Below are positions 11,209 to 23,279 of a stretch of 64,000 nt of DNA, piece by piece (the stretch's first letter is position 1; the number at the start of each line of letters is the position of its first letter). The stretch comes from Manis javanica (Eukaryota > Chordata > Mammalia > Pholidota > Manidae). Under the pieces are notes generated by a model that saw only the letters and a list, made by a program, of their open reading frames with translations, was not told the DNA's origin and ran no database searches. Position numbers and translations under genes: made by a program. Where the stretch lies: NCBI RefSeq assembly GCF_040802235.1, contig NC_133157.1, positions 90,940,001 to 91,004,000 of the forward strand, written 5' to 3'.

Positions 11209-11896
11209 GGTATTTGATGTCATGATGGTAGCTTAAATTCAGCCACAGGGTGAATATTTACACCACAGGAATCACTTACTCTACAGGGCACAGCTGCTGC
11301 CCAGGCAATTATTAAACATTTACCAGTATGACATTGATTCTATAGTCACAGAAGAACATGACACCAAGTCTGCTTTTAAAGTCCACGTGCTTAGCATTTA
11401 CTTTGCAAAGTATAGATACGTGCTGAGTCTTTTTTGCAAATGCTTACTCTGAGGGGTCAGTCTGATTCACCAGAATGTCTCTTCCTCATCAACCGTAAAG
11501 ATGCATGGGGTGTGGCCAGTTCTAAGTGAGGGGAAGAAAGTGCAATCATGGTGCAATTATGGGATATGCTACCTAAGGTGGTTACTGTCTGCAGCCTCTG
11601 TCATCTAAGGAGGATACAGACACGTCTGTAGGAGCTGCCTGCTGTCTAGCACTGAGATGATGCCCAAGCAGCCTCAGCCTAAATACAGATAACAAATCAT
11701 CCTCAGGAATGCCCAAATCCGATTTAGAAAATCAGATGAAAAGTTAAAACAATTAAGGTCTAGTTCATCTGGGGATAAACAACCTGAAAGCCAATGTTCT
11801 GTGCACATACAGGGGAGCTTGTGCAGCCTTGAGGGTCTTGGGACAGTGTAGCTGCAGTGACATTATGGCTCAGACGACCACAGAGACTGAAATACT
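11209..11896. other. Unassigned intergenic
   Basis: Weak transposon-like text ('attattaaacatttaccagtatgac') occurs near 11310-11335, but I cannot assign a family. No gene is seen. Confidence 0.4.
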
Positions 11897-11986
11897 AAAA
11901 AGGAGAAGAAAGGGGGAGGAAGGAAAGGATGAAAGAGAAAGAAAGAGAGGGGGAAGGGAGGGAGAGAGAGAGAGAGAAGAGAAAGG
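11897..11986. repeat. Purine (GA-rich) tract
   Basis: All-purine on the plus strand except one T at 11930, including an uninterrupted 56-base purine run at 11931-11986 with GAGAGA repeats. Such mirror-rich purine tracts can form triplex (H-DNA). Confidence 0.9.
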
Positions 11987-12000
11987 TAATTTAAGAAGGA

Positions 12001-12345
12001 GTGTCTTAGGGGCTGCCCTAACACAGCAACACAGCCCAGCAGCTTAAGCAGACATTCATTTCCCACAGTCCTGGAGGTCGGATGTCCAAGGTCACGGTGC
12101 CTGCATGGTAGATTCTGGTGAGGGACGTCCTCCTGCTTGCAGAAGGCTGCTTCCTGCCAAGTCCTCACTAGGAGAGAAGGCCCTGCTCGCTTCCTATAAG
12201 GGCACCAATCCTATCACAGGGCCTCCCCCACGTGACCTCATCTAAACCTAGGGACCTGCAGAGGCCCACATCTAAATGCCATCCCTTTGGGGGTTAGGGC
12301 TTCAACAAGTGAATTTGGGGGGAACATAAACATCCAGCCCATAGC
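12001..12345 (-). mobile_element. MLT1-type (ERVL-MaLR) LTR, antisense
   Basis: The plus strand is close to the reverse complement of an MLT1 LTR. Landmarks are 'gggctgccctaacacag', 'ttcccacagtcctggaggtcgg', 'cttcctataagggcaccaatc' and the end 'gggggttagggcttcaacaagtgaatttggggg', then 'cccatagca'. Both flanks are purine-rich, so the LTR landed inside a GA-rich tract. Confidence 0.75.
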
Positions 12346-12395
12346 AAGAGAAAGAGAAACAAAGGAAGAGGAGAAAGGGAAAGATAAAATAAATA
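12346..12395. repeat. Second half of purine/A-rich tract
   Basis: The run of AGAGAAAG-like and AATAAA-like units directly beyond the MLT1 LTR continues the composition of 11897-11986. It is probably the same original tract. Confidence 0.7.
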
Positions 12396-13889
12396 AAATA
12401 ACCCCTTTGTAGAAGTGTTCAACTTTTGTAGAAGTGACATGCATGGTCGCAGCAGCTCAAGAGGCAGCAGGGCACTGGGATGACACTCAGTGAGGCCTCT
12501 CCCACTCTGCGGGGGGCACTCTCTCAACTGTGTGTGGGTGTCTCTCCAGGCTGCCCTGTCCAGGTGGGCAAAGCCCTGGACTAAAGCCAAAGATGCATGT
12601 TCTCATGCTAATCTACAGATCCCCGTGGGCGCAGTCTACTCGGTTTCTTTCTGTTTGCTCTTCTTAATGTTATCTTGTCTCCTCTGTGTCAGACTAACTT
12701 TGATTATGTACTAGACATTATATTTGAAAATTACTTTTAGAAATAATTGAGGTTCACAGATGTTCACAACTCCTCCGAGGCTCCTGGCTGACTAGTAATC
12801 TGGAATTAACTCCATTTTCAAAAACTGAGAATCTCTAAACCCTCAGGTGTCAGCCCTGGGCTGCAGTCTGGCCACAGAGGTCTTTGCTCTTTCCCCCCAC
12901 TTTGTCTCTGATTCACTGTTACTTCCAGGTTTCTGACCCAAAGCACAGCAGAGGCCGTGGACACCCTGTGGGTGCTGACACCCCAAATAGCCCCCACACC
13001 CTCCAGTGCAAAAGCGACCAAATCCAGGTCCATGACTCTGAATTTCTGTCCTCTCTTTGATCTCAGTCTTGTGATCCGTCACATCTTGGCTGGCTCTCAG
13101 ATGCCTTCAAACAAACTTTAAAAATAATCTGGCCAGCATCCCCACTTGTCTTCAGCAGAAGGAATGCACTGAATTCCCTATTCTGACATTGCCAGACAGT
13201 CTCCAAGTCAAACCTTAATATTTTGAATGCTGGGGCTTTATTGGGTGTATGTGGGGAGCAGGGGGGACATCTAAGTGCAGAGATAATATGGTTAGTTAGT
13301 TAATTATAAATTAGCAAATTTGTTTAATTAAAAAATGGAAATTAGTAAATATCTATAATCTGGGCTGATGGCCAGAGAGGTTGCTTGATGTATCCATTCA
13401 CTCATTCACCAAAAATGTTTGTAAGCACTCACTGTGTGTGAGCCAGGGCGGTTAGACAGCACCAGCAGAGGACACGGCCCCCTGAGGGCAGCCACCTGCG
13501 CCGTCCTGACAACACCCTCGCGCGTCCTCCCAGCGGACTTGCCAGCCCCTCCATGTGCACTAGGGCAGTAGCCAGGGCACAGGGGCTGGAGCCTGGAGTC
13601 TCCCTGCGGATCCCGAGACACCACCCAAGGAGGAGGCAGGCAGGGCGGGGCATGGGGTCAGCCTGTGGCACCATCCTGCGTTCAGCAGGCAAGCACTGTG
13701 AGCCTCAATGACTCTAAGTGTGACCCCAATTACCCGATTCTCTGATAGCAGAGAGGCTGTTTTCTTTCTGGAAAGATTTCAGACAATATGTGTGTACAGA
13801 GTAAAAATGTGAACTGAGAAAATTCATAGCCACGGCCACCAAAACCCATTTTCACAGGTGACAGCTGCCAGCTTCATGACGGACATGCC
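12396..13889. other. Unassigned intergenic with a weak MIR/L2-like piece
   Basis: 13385-13480 ('ccattcactcattcaccaaaaatgtttgtaagcactcactgtgtgtgagccagg') resembles the common 'attcattcaacaaatatttattgagcac' repeat text. 13480-13540 has a small CpG cluster. Otherwise no gene or repeat is recognised. Confidence 0.4.
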
Positions 13890-14610
13890 ATCAGAACTTG
13901 TCCTGCACATACATACATATACAGGCTTTTAGTCAAGGGCACATGCTATTTCATAACCTGCCTTTTTTCTTGTAATGTTAAACTGTAGAGACATCTGCAC
14001 ATTGATACTAGAACCACTTCAGCAGTGCACCCTCAGCGTATGGTGCATCAGTCCGTTGACCCCATCCTCTCAACCCCTCCCGCACACCCAACCACTCCCC
14101 GACCCCTGTCCTCTCCCCTCATCCTCTCCCCCACACCCATCCTCTCCCCCTATCCTCTCCCCCACCCCCCTGCTCTCCCCCATCCCCGACCTCTCCCCCA
14201 CTCCTGTCCCCTTGGTTACTCGGTATTGTTTACTCTGAGAACAGGTTGGCAAATGTGCTTGCATTTCTTCTGAAAATTTTTCTAGAAGTGAATTTACTGG
14301 ATGGACGTGTGTGTCTGTGCCTTTTGAATTCGGACAGATCCTTCGCATTGGTGAGTTTTGCTCCTGGCGAGCTGCCCCAGTTCTGCTGCTTTCGTCAGGG
14401 TATGACCGTTCCCATTTCCCCGTATCTTCATTCTCTCTGGCTATTAGCAATATTTTTAAATCATTGCTACTGTGACAGTTAAACACTAGATGACCTCGCA
14501 CTGCCTTGCTTTTCATGGCCCCAGCGAGGTCGCACACCTTTTATAACATATTTCTCGACCATACGGATTCTTTTTGGTTAATTGTTGCTCGGATCCCCTT
14601 ACCATTTTTC
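13890..14610 (-). mobile_element. Degraded L1M 3' end, antisense, interrupted by a minisatellite
   Basis: Text such as 'catacatatacaggc', 'gcatttcttctgaaaatttttctagaagtgaatttactggatgg' and 'tataacatatttctcgaccatacgg' parallels the reverse complement of L1M 3' UTR sequences ('cctagaagtggaattgctggg'). The order fits, but the divergence is high and a C/T-rich tandem block at 14068-14212 interrupts it. Confidence 0.5.
14068..14212. repeat. C/T-rich minisatellite (units near ccatcctctcccc)
   Basis: About 145 bp that is almost entirely C, T and A, with repeated 'cctctcccc' cores. The minus strand is G-rich with many runs of four or five G, so G-quadruplex formation is possible. Confidence 0.85.
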
Positions 14611-14614
14611 AGCC

Positions 14615-15235
14615 GGCACTTCAGCATCAGTCAGTCATAAAGGCTCTGTCGCTGTGCGGATGCTTGGTTCTGTAACATGCAGCTAGTCCCATACAACTGG
14701 CCATCCCGGGGCTGGTTTATTGACTGCTTGATAAAACTATCAGCAGCCAAGTTCATCTATACTCCCCTGCGTTTTGGCCCACTGGAGATCCCAAATTTTA
14801 TTTCTGGGATAGTGAGTGCCCCACAGATGAGGGAAGGTGGTGCGAAGCCGATGCCCCGCAAACCCAGAGAAGGAGCAGGAGAGCCGGCCCGATTCTGGCC
14901 ATGACATGAAGACATGCTTCCGTGACAAAGGGAGAAACTTCAGAGAAGAACCTGCTCGCTGCTCGCTGAACACAGAGGGACAACCGCGGGGCATTAAAGG
15001 TGGCGCTCAGGAACTGGGGACCCTCCCAGCGCGGGCACTGCTCCCTGCGCCCGAGCCCCTCCTGGCCGAAGAGCCTGCGGCGCCCTGTGGGCAGACCGGG
15101 CAGGGTAGAGAGCGCCCCCTGTCAGCTCCATCCTAACTGGGGCTGTGGGGCCCTGAGAACGCACACCTTTTGGGGCTCCACCCTTCCGGTGCTGTTTTCA
15201 CCTTTTCCCAGGAAATGAGGCTGTATTCACTGAAA
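14615..15235. other. Unassigned, contains a small CpG-rich patch
   Basis: 14980-15125 is GC-rich with several CpGs and a CTCF-like core. No promoter or exon signal convinced me. Confidence 0.4.
15111..15126 (-). promoter_or_regulatory. CTCF-like core motif
   Basis: agcgccccctgtcagc contains the GCGCCCCCT core of the reverse-complement CTCF motif, but the following positions (GTCAG) are poorer. The surrounding CpG-rich patch is compatible with a bound site. This is an unverified motif match. Confidence 0.3.
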
Positions 15236-15239
15236 GAAC

Positions 15240-15580
15240 TTAGAAGAATGTCCAGAGTATACACTATTCGTAATAGCTAATTCAAGTGGCCATAATCAAA
15301 TGTAACATATTAGGTAAATCATATGACATAAGCTACCTATAGACCTTTTGTAAAAAGTATGCACAGTGAATATATTATATAAATTACATATCACATAGAC
15401 CATATATGACATATACTATTTATTGCATAATTATACCATTATTCTACACGTCATCAAGAGTACTATTGTATTACTTACCTATGTAAGTGACATATTGCAA
15501 CATGGCATAGCCACACAGGGGAACGCTAAGCAACGATGAGATGAATAAACTTATGCTCACTTAACCGCCTATGTGGGACC
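15240..15580 (+). mobile_element. L1 3'-end remnant with an AT-rich insertion
   Basis: 'cagagtatacactattcgtaatagctaa' on the left and 'gcaacgatgagatgaataaacttatgctca' on the right resemble the two sides of the L1 3' UTR. Between them, 15300-15480 is very AT-rich, with many TAT/ATA steps and short dyads that are not L1. Confidence 0.45.
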
Positions 15581-15584
15581 CACC

Positions 15585-16080
15585 GAACTCCACAGCCGTG
15601 CTCTCTGATTGAGGTGACATGGTGACATGAGGCTTGTTCCCAAGAGAAGTGAAGCTGGAGGAATGAGGCAGGGGCTTCTAATTTTTCTCCCAAGTCTGTA
15701 GCTTTTAAAGGTAAAAACAAACATTACTTTAAAAAATACTAAACACATCCATGTAGGGAGCCAACACCGAGTGTCAGATGCTGGACCTGTGGGCCTGGAG
15801 GCACTCAGCGGCCCCAGCCCCTCAGCGCCCCAGGGGAGGCGGTGCTGGTGGCCCCTCCTCCCAGCAATGCCAGGCTCCCAGTGCCAGGAGGTTCACCTGC
15901 AGGGGCTACTCACCACCAGCCCATGACAGAGTGTTTGTGACCTGTCCATTGAAATGACTCAAACTCATTTCAAACACATGAGTGTCTGACCAAGACACAG
16001 AGGTGCACGTGTCAGCAAAGGGGACGCACCAGAGCTTGAAGGCATGAGGTGTGTACTTACATGGAAAGAAGAACGCTCAG
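15585..16080. other. Intergenic, nothing recognised
   Basis: No gene, RNA or nameable repeat. A short direct repeat of gtgacatg occurs near 15616-15631. Confidence 0.5.
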
Positions 16081-16084
16081 TTCT

Positions 16085-16210
16085 CCCACCCACGTGCACA
16101 CTCACACACACATACACATGCACATGCACACAGAGCATACACATACACTCACACATACACATGCATACAACACACATGCATAAGCTCACAGACACGCACA
16201 CTCAGATGCA
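16085..16210. repeat. Degenerate CA/CATA microsatellite
   Basis: About 125 bp of imperfect CACA/CATACA units, which yield spurious His/Thr-rich open frames. Confidence 0.9.
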
Positions 16211-18470
16211 CCATAGGTATCCTCTAAGGGGCAATGTGGTGGGGAGGGTGGCAGAGCAGGGTAGACCCATATCCCAAATGGGGCACCTCCTTCAAGGACA
16301 TCATTCTTTTCAGCTCACTGAGGATGTGTCCTCTCAGGTCCACCAATCCATGGGGCCTGGGGCCAGGGCTCATTTTCCTCACCATCCCCTTGGCCTCAGG
16401 CTCCACGACACAAGTTCCTAGGGACGTCGCCCGCCGCAAGGTCCATGGGGCAGGAGAGGCAGCAAGGGAATCAGGGAGACAGTGGGGTCTTGGGGAGGAG
16501 GGGAAGGGAGGTGACTGGCCCCCGGTACTGCATCCACTGACACCATTCACCAGGACAACCTTCCTCCCTCACATGCCCCAGCCTCCCTGAGACTCCCAAG
16601 TCCCTCCCTCTGCAGATGAACTGCAGACATGCCCCCAGCCCACTCACTCACAGAGGCCATGCCCTCACCCCTCCAACACTACAGCACCCCCAAATGTCTA
16701 GGCTCAGGTCCCTCAGACATGCCTGTGAGCATCACCAGTTAGCAGAAACAAGGCCAAAACAGTCCACTGCAGGTCACTCAGCCACCTCTAGACCGCAGCT
16801 ATCCACCAAGTCACCAGCCAGGGGTCTCCCTGCCCCTCCCGGGGCTCAGCTCTGCCCTGTGGATTCTCAGGAGAGTCCTCACCACCAACAGTCATCCCTC
16901 CCGGAAGGGACCTCACTGTGCAGCCTGACCTCCTGCAGCAGTCACATCATCGCCAGCTGCTGATGCGGGAACTGGAAGTGGCAGAGGTTCAGCAGCTGCC
17001 CAGAGGTCTAAAAGAAGAGCAGTACCGAGCTCTGAGTCCATGTCAGCCCAGGACAGGGAAAGGGCACAGCGGGCTGTGGCAGTGGGTGTCAGCTTGGCCT
17101 GCTGTGAGGGACATGGTTTTGCCTCATGTTGTAGGTGAATCTGTTACACAGAGCAAAAATGCTTTGTGACACCACTAAGCCAGGAGGAACTTGCTCCCAT
17201 GCCTGCAGCCTGGGCCCAACCTAGAGGGTGTGCACTCCACCAAGAGGGTGTGGGTTAAAAAAAGTAGGTGTCTGGAGGGAGTAGCAGGAAGCTGAGCTCT
17301 GTCAGCAGGCAAAGACTATTTCTGTGCACCTACTGTGTTCAAGAAGTGCCTGTCCCGGGTCTGGAAGGAGAGCAGAGGCAGCGCTTCTGCCCGCAAGCAT
17401 GGGAAGTCCACCGCCCAGGTGGACTAGGCCAGGTTGTAGAAGCTGCACAAGGCTAGGGTGCACAGCAGCTTCTGCAAGCGGCCGCTCCCTGCCCTGGGCT
17501 GCCGCAGGGAAGGGCCCCTGCTGCCGGATCCTGAGCCGCTCCCATAGACCCTGCGTGAACTGCTCATGGGCAGCTGGACTTCACAAGAAAGGCATGTCTT
17601 GTTCCTGAGGCCTGTGTCTTTTAAGGAGCACTCCCAGAGGGCCTGCAACACCACTATTGACTGTGGGGCTTGTGGGTCAAGGGGAAAACCAGGTCTGTGT
17701 GAAGGCCCACAGTCCAGGGTTTGTGAGTGTGGACATGGCTCAGGGCTGTTGGAGGTGCCCAGTGAATGTGTGTCCAAACCCTCAGCTTTCTGGTGGGTTT
17801 TGAAGAATTAGGTGTAAGAACTCCATGTGCTCTGCAAGGGGCAGGTGCCGGCTCCTCCCGTGCATGATGAACATGGAGATAAAGTGGAGGCTGCTTGGTC
17901 CCCCAGGGAGCGCGGGGCCTCACCACCCACCCATCTCATGGTCTCTCCCACCCCCATCACAAAGGGTGTCTGCTCACTGCAAAAGGACAGGGTCTCCCCT
18001 TGTCCCCAAGACAGGAAGCAAGAGGGACAACTGGATCTTAGTTTAACATCCTGCCAAGATGTTCCCGCCATCCTCACAGTGGGGTCTTCTCAATGATTTT
18101 TACGGTTTGGGTCCCCACTACTGACAGTCACCAAACCCCCACAAGCCCCCAGGCCCAGGCCAGGGGCCCAGCGGTGTTCTGGGGCCCAGCAACCTCTGCT
18201 CTGCTCCCTGCATGGATGGCTGGCCTAAGGTCTCTGCAGAGGCTTGGGCCTTCCCGCAGCAACTGGAGAGCTCTCCTGCCCTGAGCACCGGTGTGCTGCC
18301 ACCTCCCCATGCCCTGGGCACAGCTGCATCCCAAAGACAACCTGCCCACTGTGGGGAAGACTGCAGATCCCCAGGGAGGCAGCGGGGCCATGTTGCTGTG
18401 TCCCCACACCAAAGGCCTCCCTCACTGCTTTCCTTGAATTGCTCTACTTACTTAAACCATGTGGAAACGT
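16211..18470. other. Intergenic, GC-rich, no gene recognised
   Basis: Many overlapping open frames on both strands reflect high GC and few stops. 17310-17400 has weak 'gcacctactgtgttcaag' text of a MIR/L2-like repeat. No exon structure is convincing. Confidence 0.5.
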
Positions 18471-18474
18471 GTGT

Positions 18475-18640
18475 GCGTTGAACACATATATGTTTATTGT
18501 AAAAAATGGCCAAATACAGATAAGCAAAAATAAAAAATGAAAACAGAGAAAGGAGAGAAAAGCCAAGGAAACTGCTTGTGTCCTCACCTACCACACCCAC
18601 CACTTCCAGCAATTTGGTCTGGCACCCGCCCATTTTTCTC
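18475..18640 (-). mobile_element. Possible L1M 3' UTR fragment (antisense)
   Basis: 'atatatgtttattgtaaaaaatggccaaatacagataagcaaaaataaaaaatg' followed by a C-rich 'cctaccacacccacca' segment resembles a known stretch of L1M 3' UTR. Identity is weak. Confidence 0.35.
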
Positions 18641-18996
18641 TGTAGCAAACCTGTACTTATTTCCACACCCAAACCCAATAACACCGAGGCACTCACAGGG
18701 CATGCCCACACACTCACCCACAGCCCCTCAGGCTCACAGTACTCCCCCACTCATCAGACACCGGCCCAGCCAAGGGGTGGGGTGGGGCCCAGAGCCACTG
18801 TCATAGGACAACATGAATGAGGTGGCCAGGCAGGAGCTCCCACACAGAGCAGGGCTCTCCCCATCCAGTGTTGTTCTGATGTGTCCATTTTAACTGTCAT
18901 AAAGTGTAATCCAAGCAAGCAGATGCAAAATTATGATGTTAACATATGTGCATGTTAACGCATGTCCATGTCCTTTGAGAAACAGCTCCACATGCC
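18641..18996. other. Intergenic, nothing recognised
   Basis: C-rich then AT-richer unique sequence. No gene or nameable repeat. Confidence 0.5.
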
Positions 18997-19004
18997 TGTG
19001 CGCG

Positions 19005-19051
<47 letters not shown>
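18997..19051. repeat. Alternating purine/pyrimidine tract: TG/CG core plus (CA)n
   Basis: 55 bp of strict pyrimidine/purine alternation: a tgtgcgcgtgcgcg core joined to about 20 CA units. The CG-rich core beside CA repeats is the classic composition for Z-DNA. Confidence 0.95.
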
Positions 19052-19053
<2 letters not shown>

Positions 19054-19054
19054 G

Positions 19055-20125
19055 CATGGAGATCATGGGTGACCAGGATTATTTCTGTACAAGTTTTTTA
19101 TTATCTAACTGACAAATATTACCTTTTAAATAATAAAACCACATGCATAAACATTATTTTATTAATCATCACACCACCCCTAATGAAAGTAAGGCAAAAA
19201 ACAAAAAAGGAGATTTAGTTTTAGAAGCCATTAAAAGAACAAAACTAAAAAAGAAAACCGATATAGCTATGGCACCAACACCCAAGGGAAAGGAGCCCTG
19301 CTAACAGGTAGAAAGTATTTCTTATCAACAACTCCAGACACATACAGCAGCAGAGGCGGCTCTCAGGAGTCACTGGACTGAATCATTTCCGAGGCCTCGC
19401 TTTGCCCTCAGAGTCTATTTCTCAATTTCCTTTCCGTCATTGACTGGTAGATTTTTCATTAGAACAATAGCTGCTCTTCAGAGATGACCTATAATAGCAT
19501 CAGAACATCAACCTGCCACGCAGTGGTCCCACTCTCTGAGGCGGAACTGCCACCTTTCCACCCCCTTCCCAGTGCTAAGCCACTGACACTCGTGGGATTA
19601 GTGTCATTCACAGATTAGAATTACACCAACCGTGAGCATGTCGGCATTGGACGCCACATCTGTCAACCACGGGAGGTATCATCTGTCTTTGTCTGTCACC
19701 ATGGCAACTGGAAAGCTCTGGGACACTGGCCTCAAGGCATCTCCCAGTGCAAACACTCAGCCTCTGAAGCTGCAGAGGTGCCTGGTGACCAGGTGGGCCA
19801 AGGCCCACGGCTCTCCCGATGCCACCAGCAGGTGGGAGAGACATGGGCGAGCCCCTGGCCTGGCCAGCACCCCTGGGGATGAAGGTTAGCAGTGCCCTTT
19901 GCAGACAAGGAAAGTACCTGGCCGTGGCTGGCTCTGGCCCGTGTCAGTGGTCAGTATTGCCATCTGGCCTGCAGGGCATGGAGCCTCATGTTCCAGCACC
20001 AGGATGACCACTTCCACCCCATGTGCTACTCTTCCTGGGTGACAGAGCAGCCCTGAGGGGATAACTTGTGATAAACTGGCCCTCCCAGACCCTTTCATGC
20101 CCACGGCTGACGATGGAAGTGACAA
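19055..20125. other. Intergenic, no gene recognised
   Basis: 19080-19260 is AT-rich. The rest is mixed. No domain-bearing frame and no nameable repeat. Confidence 0.5.
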
Positions 20126-20129
20126 AATG

Positions 20130-20480
20130 GACACACCAGCACTTACAGAGGCCCGCTGTGTGCTGAGCAGGGATTCCGGTCAGGAATTCCATTTATAAAT
20201 GACCACCCTGTTACCAGCATGATTACAAGCCATCCTGTGCCATCTCCGTTCTGCTGCTTGCCCACTGAGACAGCAGTCATGTTTCCCTGCCCATGACAGC
20301 AGGACAGTGCCAGGAGCCCCAGCACACAGTTAGAAGGTTCTCACATGGGTCCGTGTTATCACTCTTACAGCAGAGAGAGGCAGGTGCCACTTTCATTTTA
20401 CAGACTGCAAAACTGAGCTTCAGGGAGGTCAGATAGCTTCCAGACCACCAGTTAAGGTTGAATTTCGGACAAACACAAAA
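20130..20480 (-). mobile_element. MIR-like fragments (antisense), interrupted
   Basis: 20137-20170 ('agcacttacagaggcccgctgtgtgctgagc') and 20380-20470 ('cattttacagactgcaaaactgagcttcagggaggtcagatagc') match the two halves of an antisense MIR. The sequence between them is longer than in the family, so it is either one MIR with an insertion or two copies. Confidence 0.42.
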
Positions 20481-23275
20481 AAGCTTTAGTGTAAGTATAT
20501 CCTAAACATTGCATGGGACAGTATTTTTATCTGCTGCCCCTGGTAACCCCATGGTGGTGGATGTGGCTCCCACCACATTAAAGTAGGTGGCTGCTCACGG
20601 CCTTGGACGTCTGTGCTGCTTGCTGGCTGGACAAGCAGTGAGATTCCGAGGCCCCTCACTGTGGCCACTCCAGGCCATCTGTGCCACTACCGGAGGCTGG
20701 CAGAGGCTGTGAGCAGGCCCTAGGAGCAGCCCCACTTCCTGGGCACCAGATGATGATATTTCAGTGATTGATGGCTGCTGGCACCCCAAGCGCAAGAGTG
20801 AGGCAGGCTAACTCCCAGCACCAGAGAGGGCGCTGGCCCCAGAGCTAACTGGAGACTGAGTCTTCTGACTGGTGATGCTCTAGCACTTAAACTGCTATAT
20901 CTGGCAGAAAGCACAGACCCCAGAGGCAAGCTGGACTGAACCCTGGCATGGCATCCGTTCTTATCTTTCAAACCTCGACAGTAGAAGCCAGGACACCAGG
21001 CAAAAAGGGCTCCCGGCTAGGAACCAAGCCCATAGGGAGGCTGGGGACCCTAAGAGCATTCTGTGCACACATTCCTGGCTCTGTTTATTCCTATCAAATG
21101 ATAGTTCCTCCTTGGCAGGGAGCCCCCGACTCTCACAGAGAACCCCAACCAGAGATTAGCAGATAGAAGTCAGATTCTTGGGGTCAATCTGCAGAGCACA
21201 GAGAAGGGTTGGAAGTGGCTGGTAGGTGCCCATGGTTGCCCTTCACCTGCCCTCTGGATGTCAAGAAGAGAGGCTAACTTGGGGGCAGGGGAGAAACTGG
21301 AGAGTGATCAGCCTGATTGTGCAAACCAGTGCATGGAGACAGCTGATCACTCCAACAGAGCGTATCTGATGGAGACTTGCAGCCCAGAGGCACAGCTTTG
21401 GATTTGGGGATTCAGGGAGATGTAAGAACCCCTCTCTCAAAGCTTCCTGTTACAGTGGGCACTTGGTAAAGATGGACAGGGGGCACCCAGACATTCTCCA
21501 CCCATCTTCAGAAACAGACCCTGAAATGCCTGGCAAGGCCATCATCCAGTGCTCCAAAATCCCGCCTGTCCCAAGGGGTGGGGGCCAGTGCTGGTGACCT
21601 CAGGACACCCGTCACTTAGCAGCCACAAAGCTCTGCTGCAGCTGGGTCTCACCATGCCAGAATGGAGGAAGGCAGGACAGTGTTATAGAGGTGAGTCCTG
21701 GCCCTTAGTGGGTGGTGGGGCGCAGGGTCTGCCATGTGGAGGGGTTCCTGAGATCTGCCCTGAGACTTGGCCAAACTTAGAAGAAGATGGGATGTGGGAG
21801 AAAGAATGGCCCCCATGGCTGGTGGGTGAGGTGCAGGGCATGCCAGGGGCAGGTCCGAGCCTGACTGGGGTACCCCTGGAGCAGAGGGAGACCCACAAAC
21901 AGGATGGCATTCCCAGCCGGCAGTGGTGCTGCCCCACCGCACACATGCTCCCAGGCCCCACCATCCCACTTCTGCCTCGTCCTCTGTCAGAGCCCAACGG
22001 CCACCTGACCCCACCGGCAGGACACACATGGGAGCCCACCCAGACAGGGTGCCTGTCTGTCCAGGGAAGTGGCCAAGAGGCACCCAGGGTGGGAGTTCAG
22101 GGAGATCGGGGTGGGGGGAGGCAGGAAGAATGGCCCCTGACATTTTCTGAAGGGGAACTAGCATTTGGAATAGATGATGCATGTGCATGTGTATATCAGG
22201 AGGAACTGCTCTTTACCTGTGACATGCATGGTGAGACACACACAGACACTTCTAATGGATGAAACAAGGCTGGCACAGTATTTTTCAGCATTCTGTTAAA
22301 AATTCAGGCTTTTACCACACTGGCTAGTTCTCAGTGGACAGGGCCCCCACAGGGCGAGGCTGGGGGTAAGTCCACGGGGTGTAATTTGGGGGAGGCCTCG
22401 TGTGAGTTCCCATGAACAGTAGATGTCTCCACCCCGTCAGAGCTGTCTTCTCGCCCCTGAGGAAACCCTCACTCTGCCATTTGGAGCCAACTGCCCCTTG
22501 TGGGGCAGGACACCATGGGGCGAGAGGATGCAGGCAATGATCTCATGTAACCACGCCTGCTGCAGGCGGCACACACTCCCAATGTTGTCACAGGGAAGGT
22601 TTTTACTCTTTAGTTGAAAATGGAAATAGAAATGGGAATTTTTCTTTGTGAACCCTCCACTTCAGAGGCCTGGGGGTAGCCACTTCCCAGCCTCTCAGCC
22701 TGGGACACTGCAGTGCTGTGTGGCCTGCCTGCTCCCCATGGGAGTGTTGGACAGGAAGCCCCCGAGCATCCCACTGCTAAGGCCCGCACTTCAGCTCCAG
22801 CCCAGAGAAGGGAGGAAGCATCAGTTCTCGAACAGCCCAGTGAGTGGAGAGCTGTCTGTGCCTGGTGTCTTCTTGCAGAACCACCCTAGTCCTCCCTGGC
22901 CCTCTGCACTACTGGGTCCACAGCCTATGCACTGGTGTGCTGCTTGGCACTGCGCCCCACTTGCCCATCATGCCCCCTTCTGTGCCTCTGCCTTTGGCCT
23001 ACCTTCCACTTGTTGTATTGTTTGCTCATTTTTTTAAGCTCTGCAGGCATCCATGCCCCACCCCAGGGATCTCAACGTTGTGGTTTCCTCTGGTTCCCTC
23101 CCATGCTAGCCAGTCTCCACGGTGCTGCACTGGTGCCCTCACCCTGCAGCCCCTCTCACACGGAGCAGCACTGACCTGTGTCACCAACAGGACATTGCAT
23201 ATGTGACTGTGCGTGATCCCCAAGGCTCCATAAAAGACATCAAGTGTCCCCCTGGCTGCCTTCAGGATGCTTCCC
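20481..23275. other. Intergenic, GC-rich, no gene recognised
   Basis: Long open frames occur on both strands at 21549-22262, including 237 codons on plus and 179 on minus over the same bases. This points to low stop density rather than coding. No repeat is nameable. Confidence 0.5.
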
Positions 23276-23279
23276 ACTG

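Noticed and set aside
16085-16210. Possible CRISPR-like spaced repeats
   Set aside because: It is a degenerate CA/CATA microsatellite with no constant repeat and spacer lengths, and the host is a mammal.
21549-22262. 237-codon open frame on plus, one of the longest in the window
   Set aside because: The complementary strand is open for 179 codons over the same bases, codon use looks random, no domain or splice context is visible, and the sequence is GC-rich with few stops.
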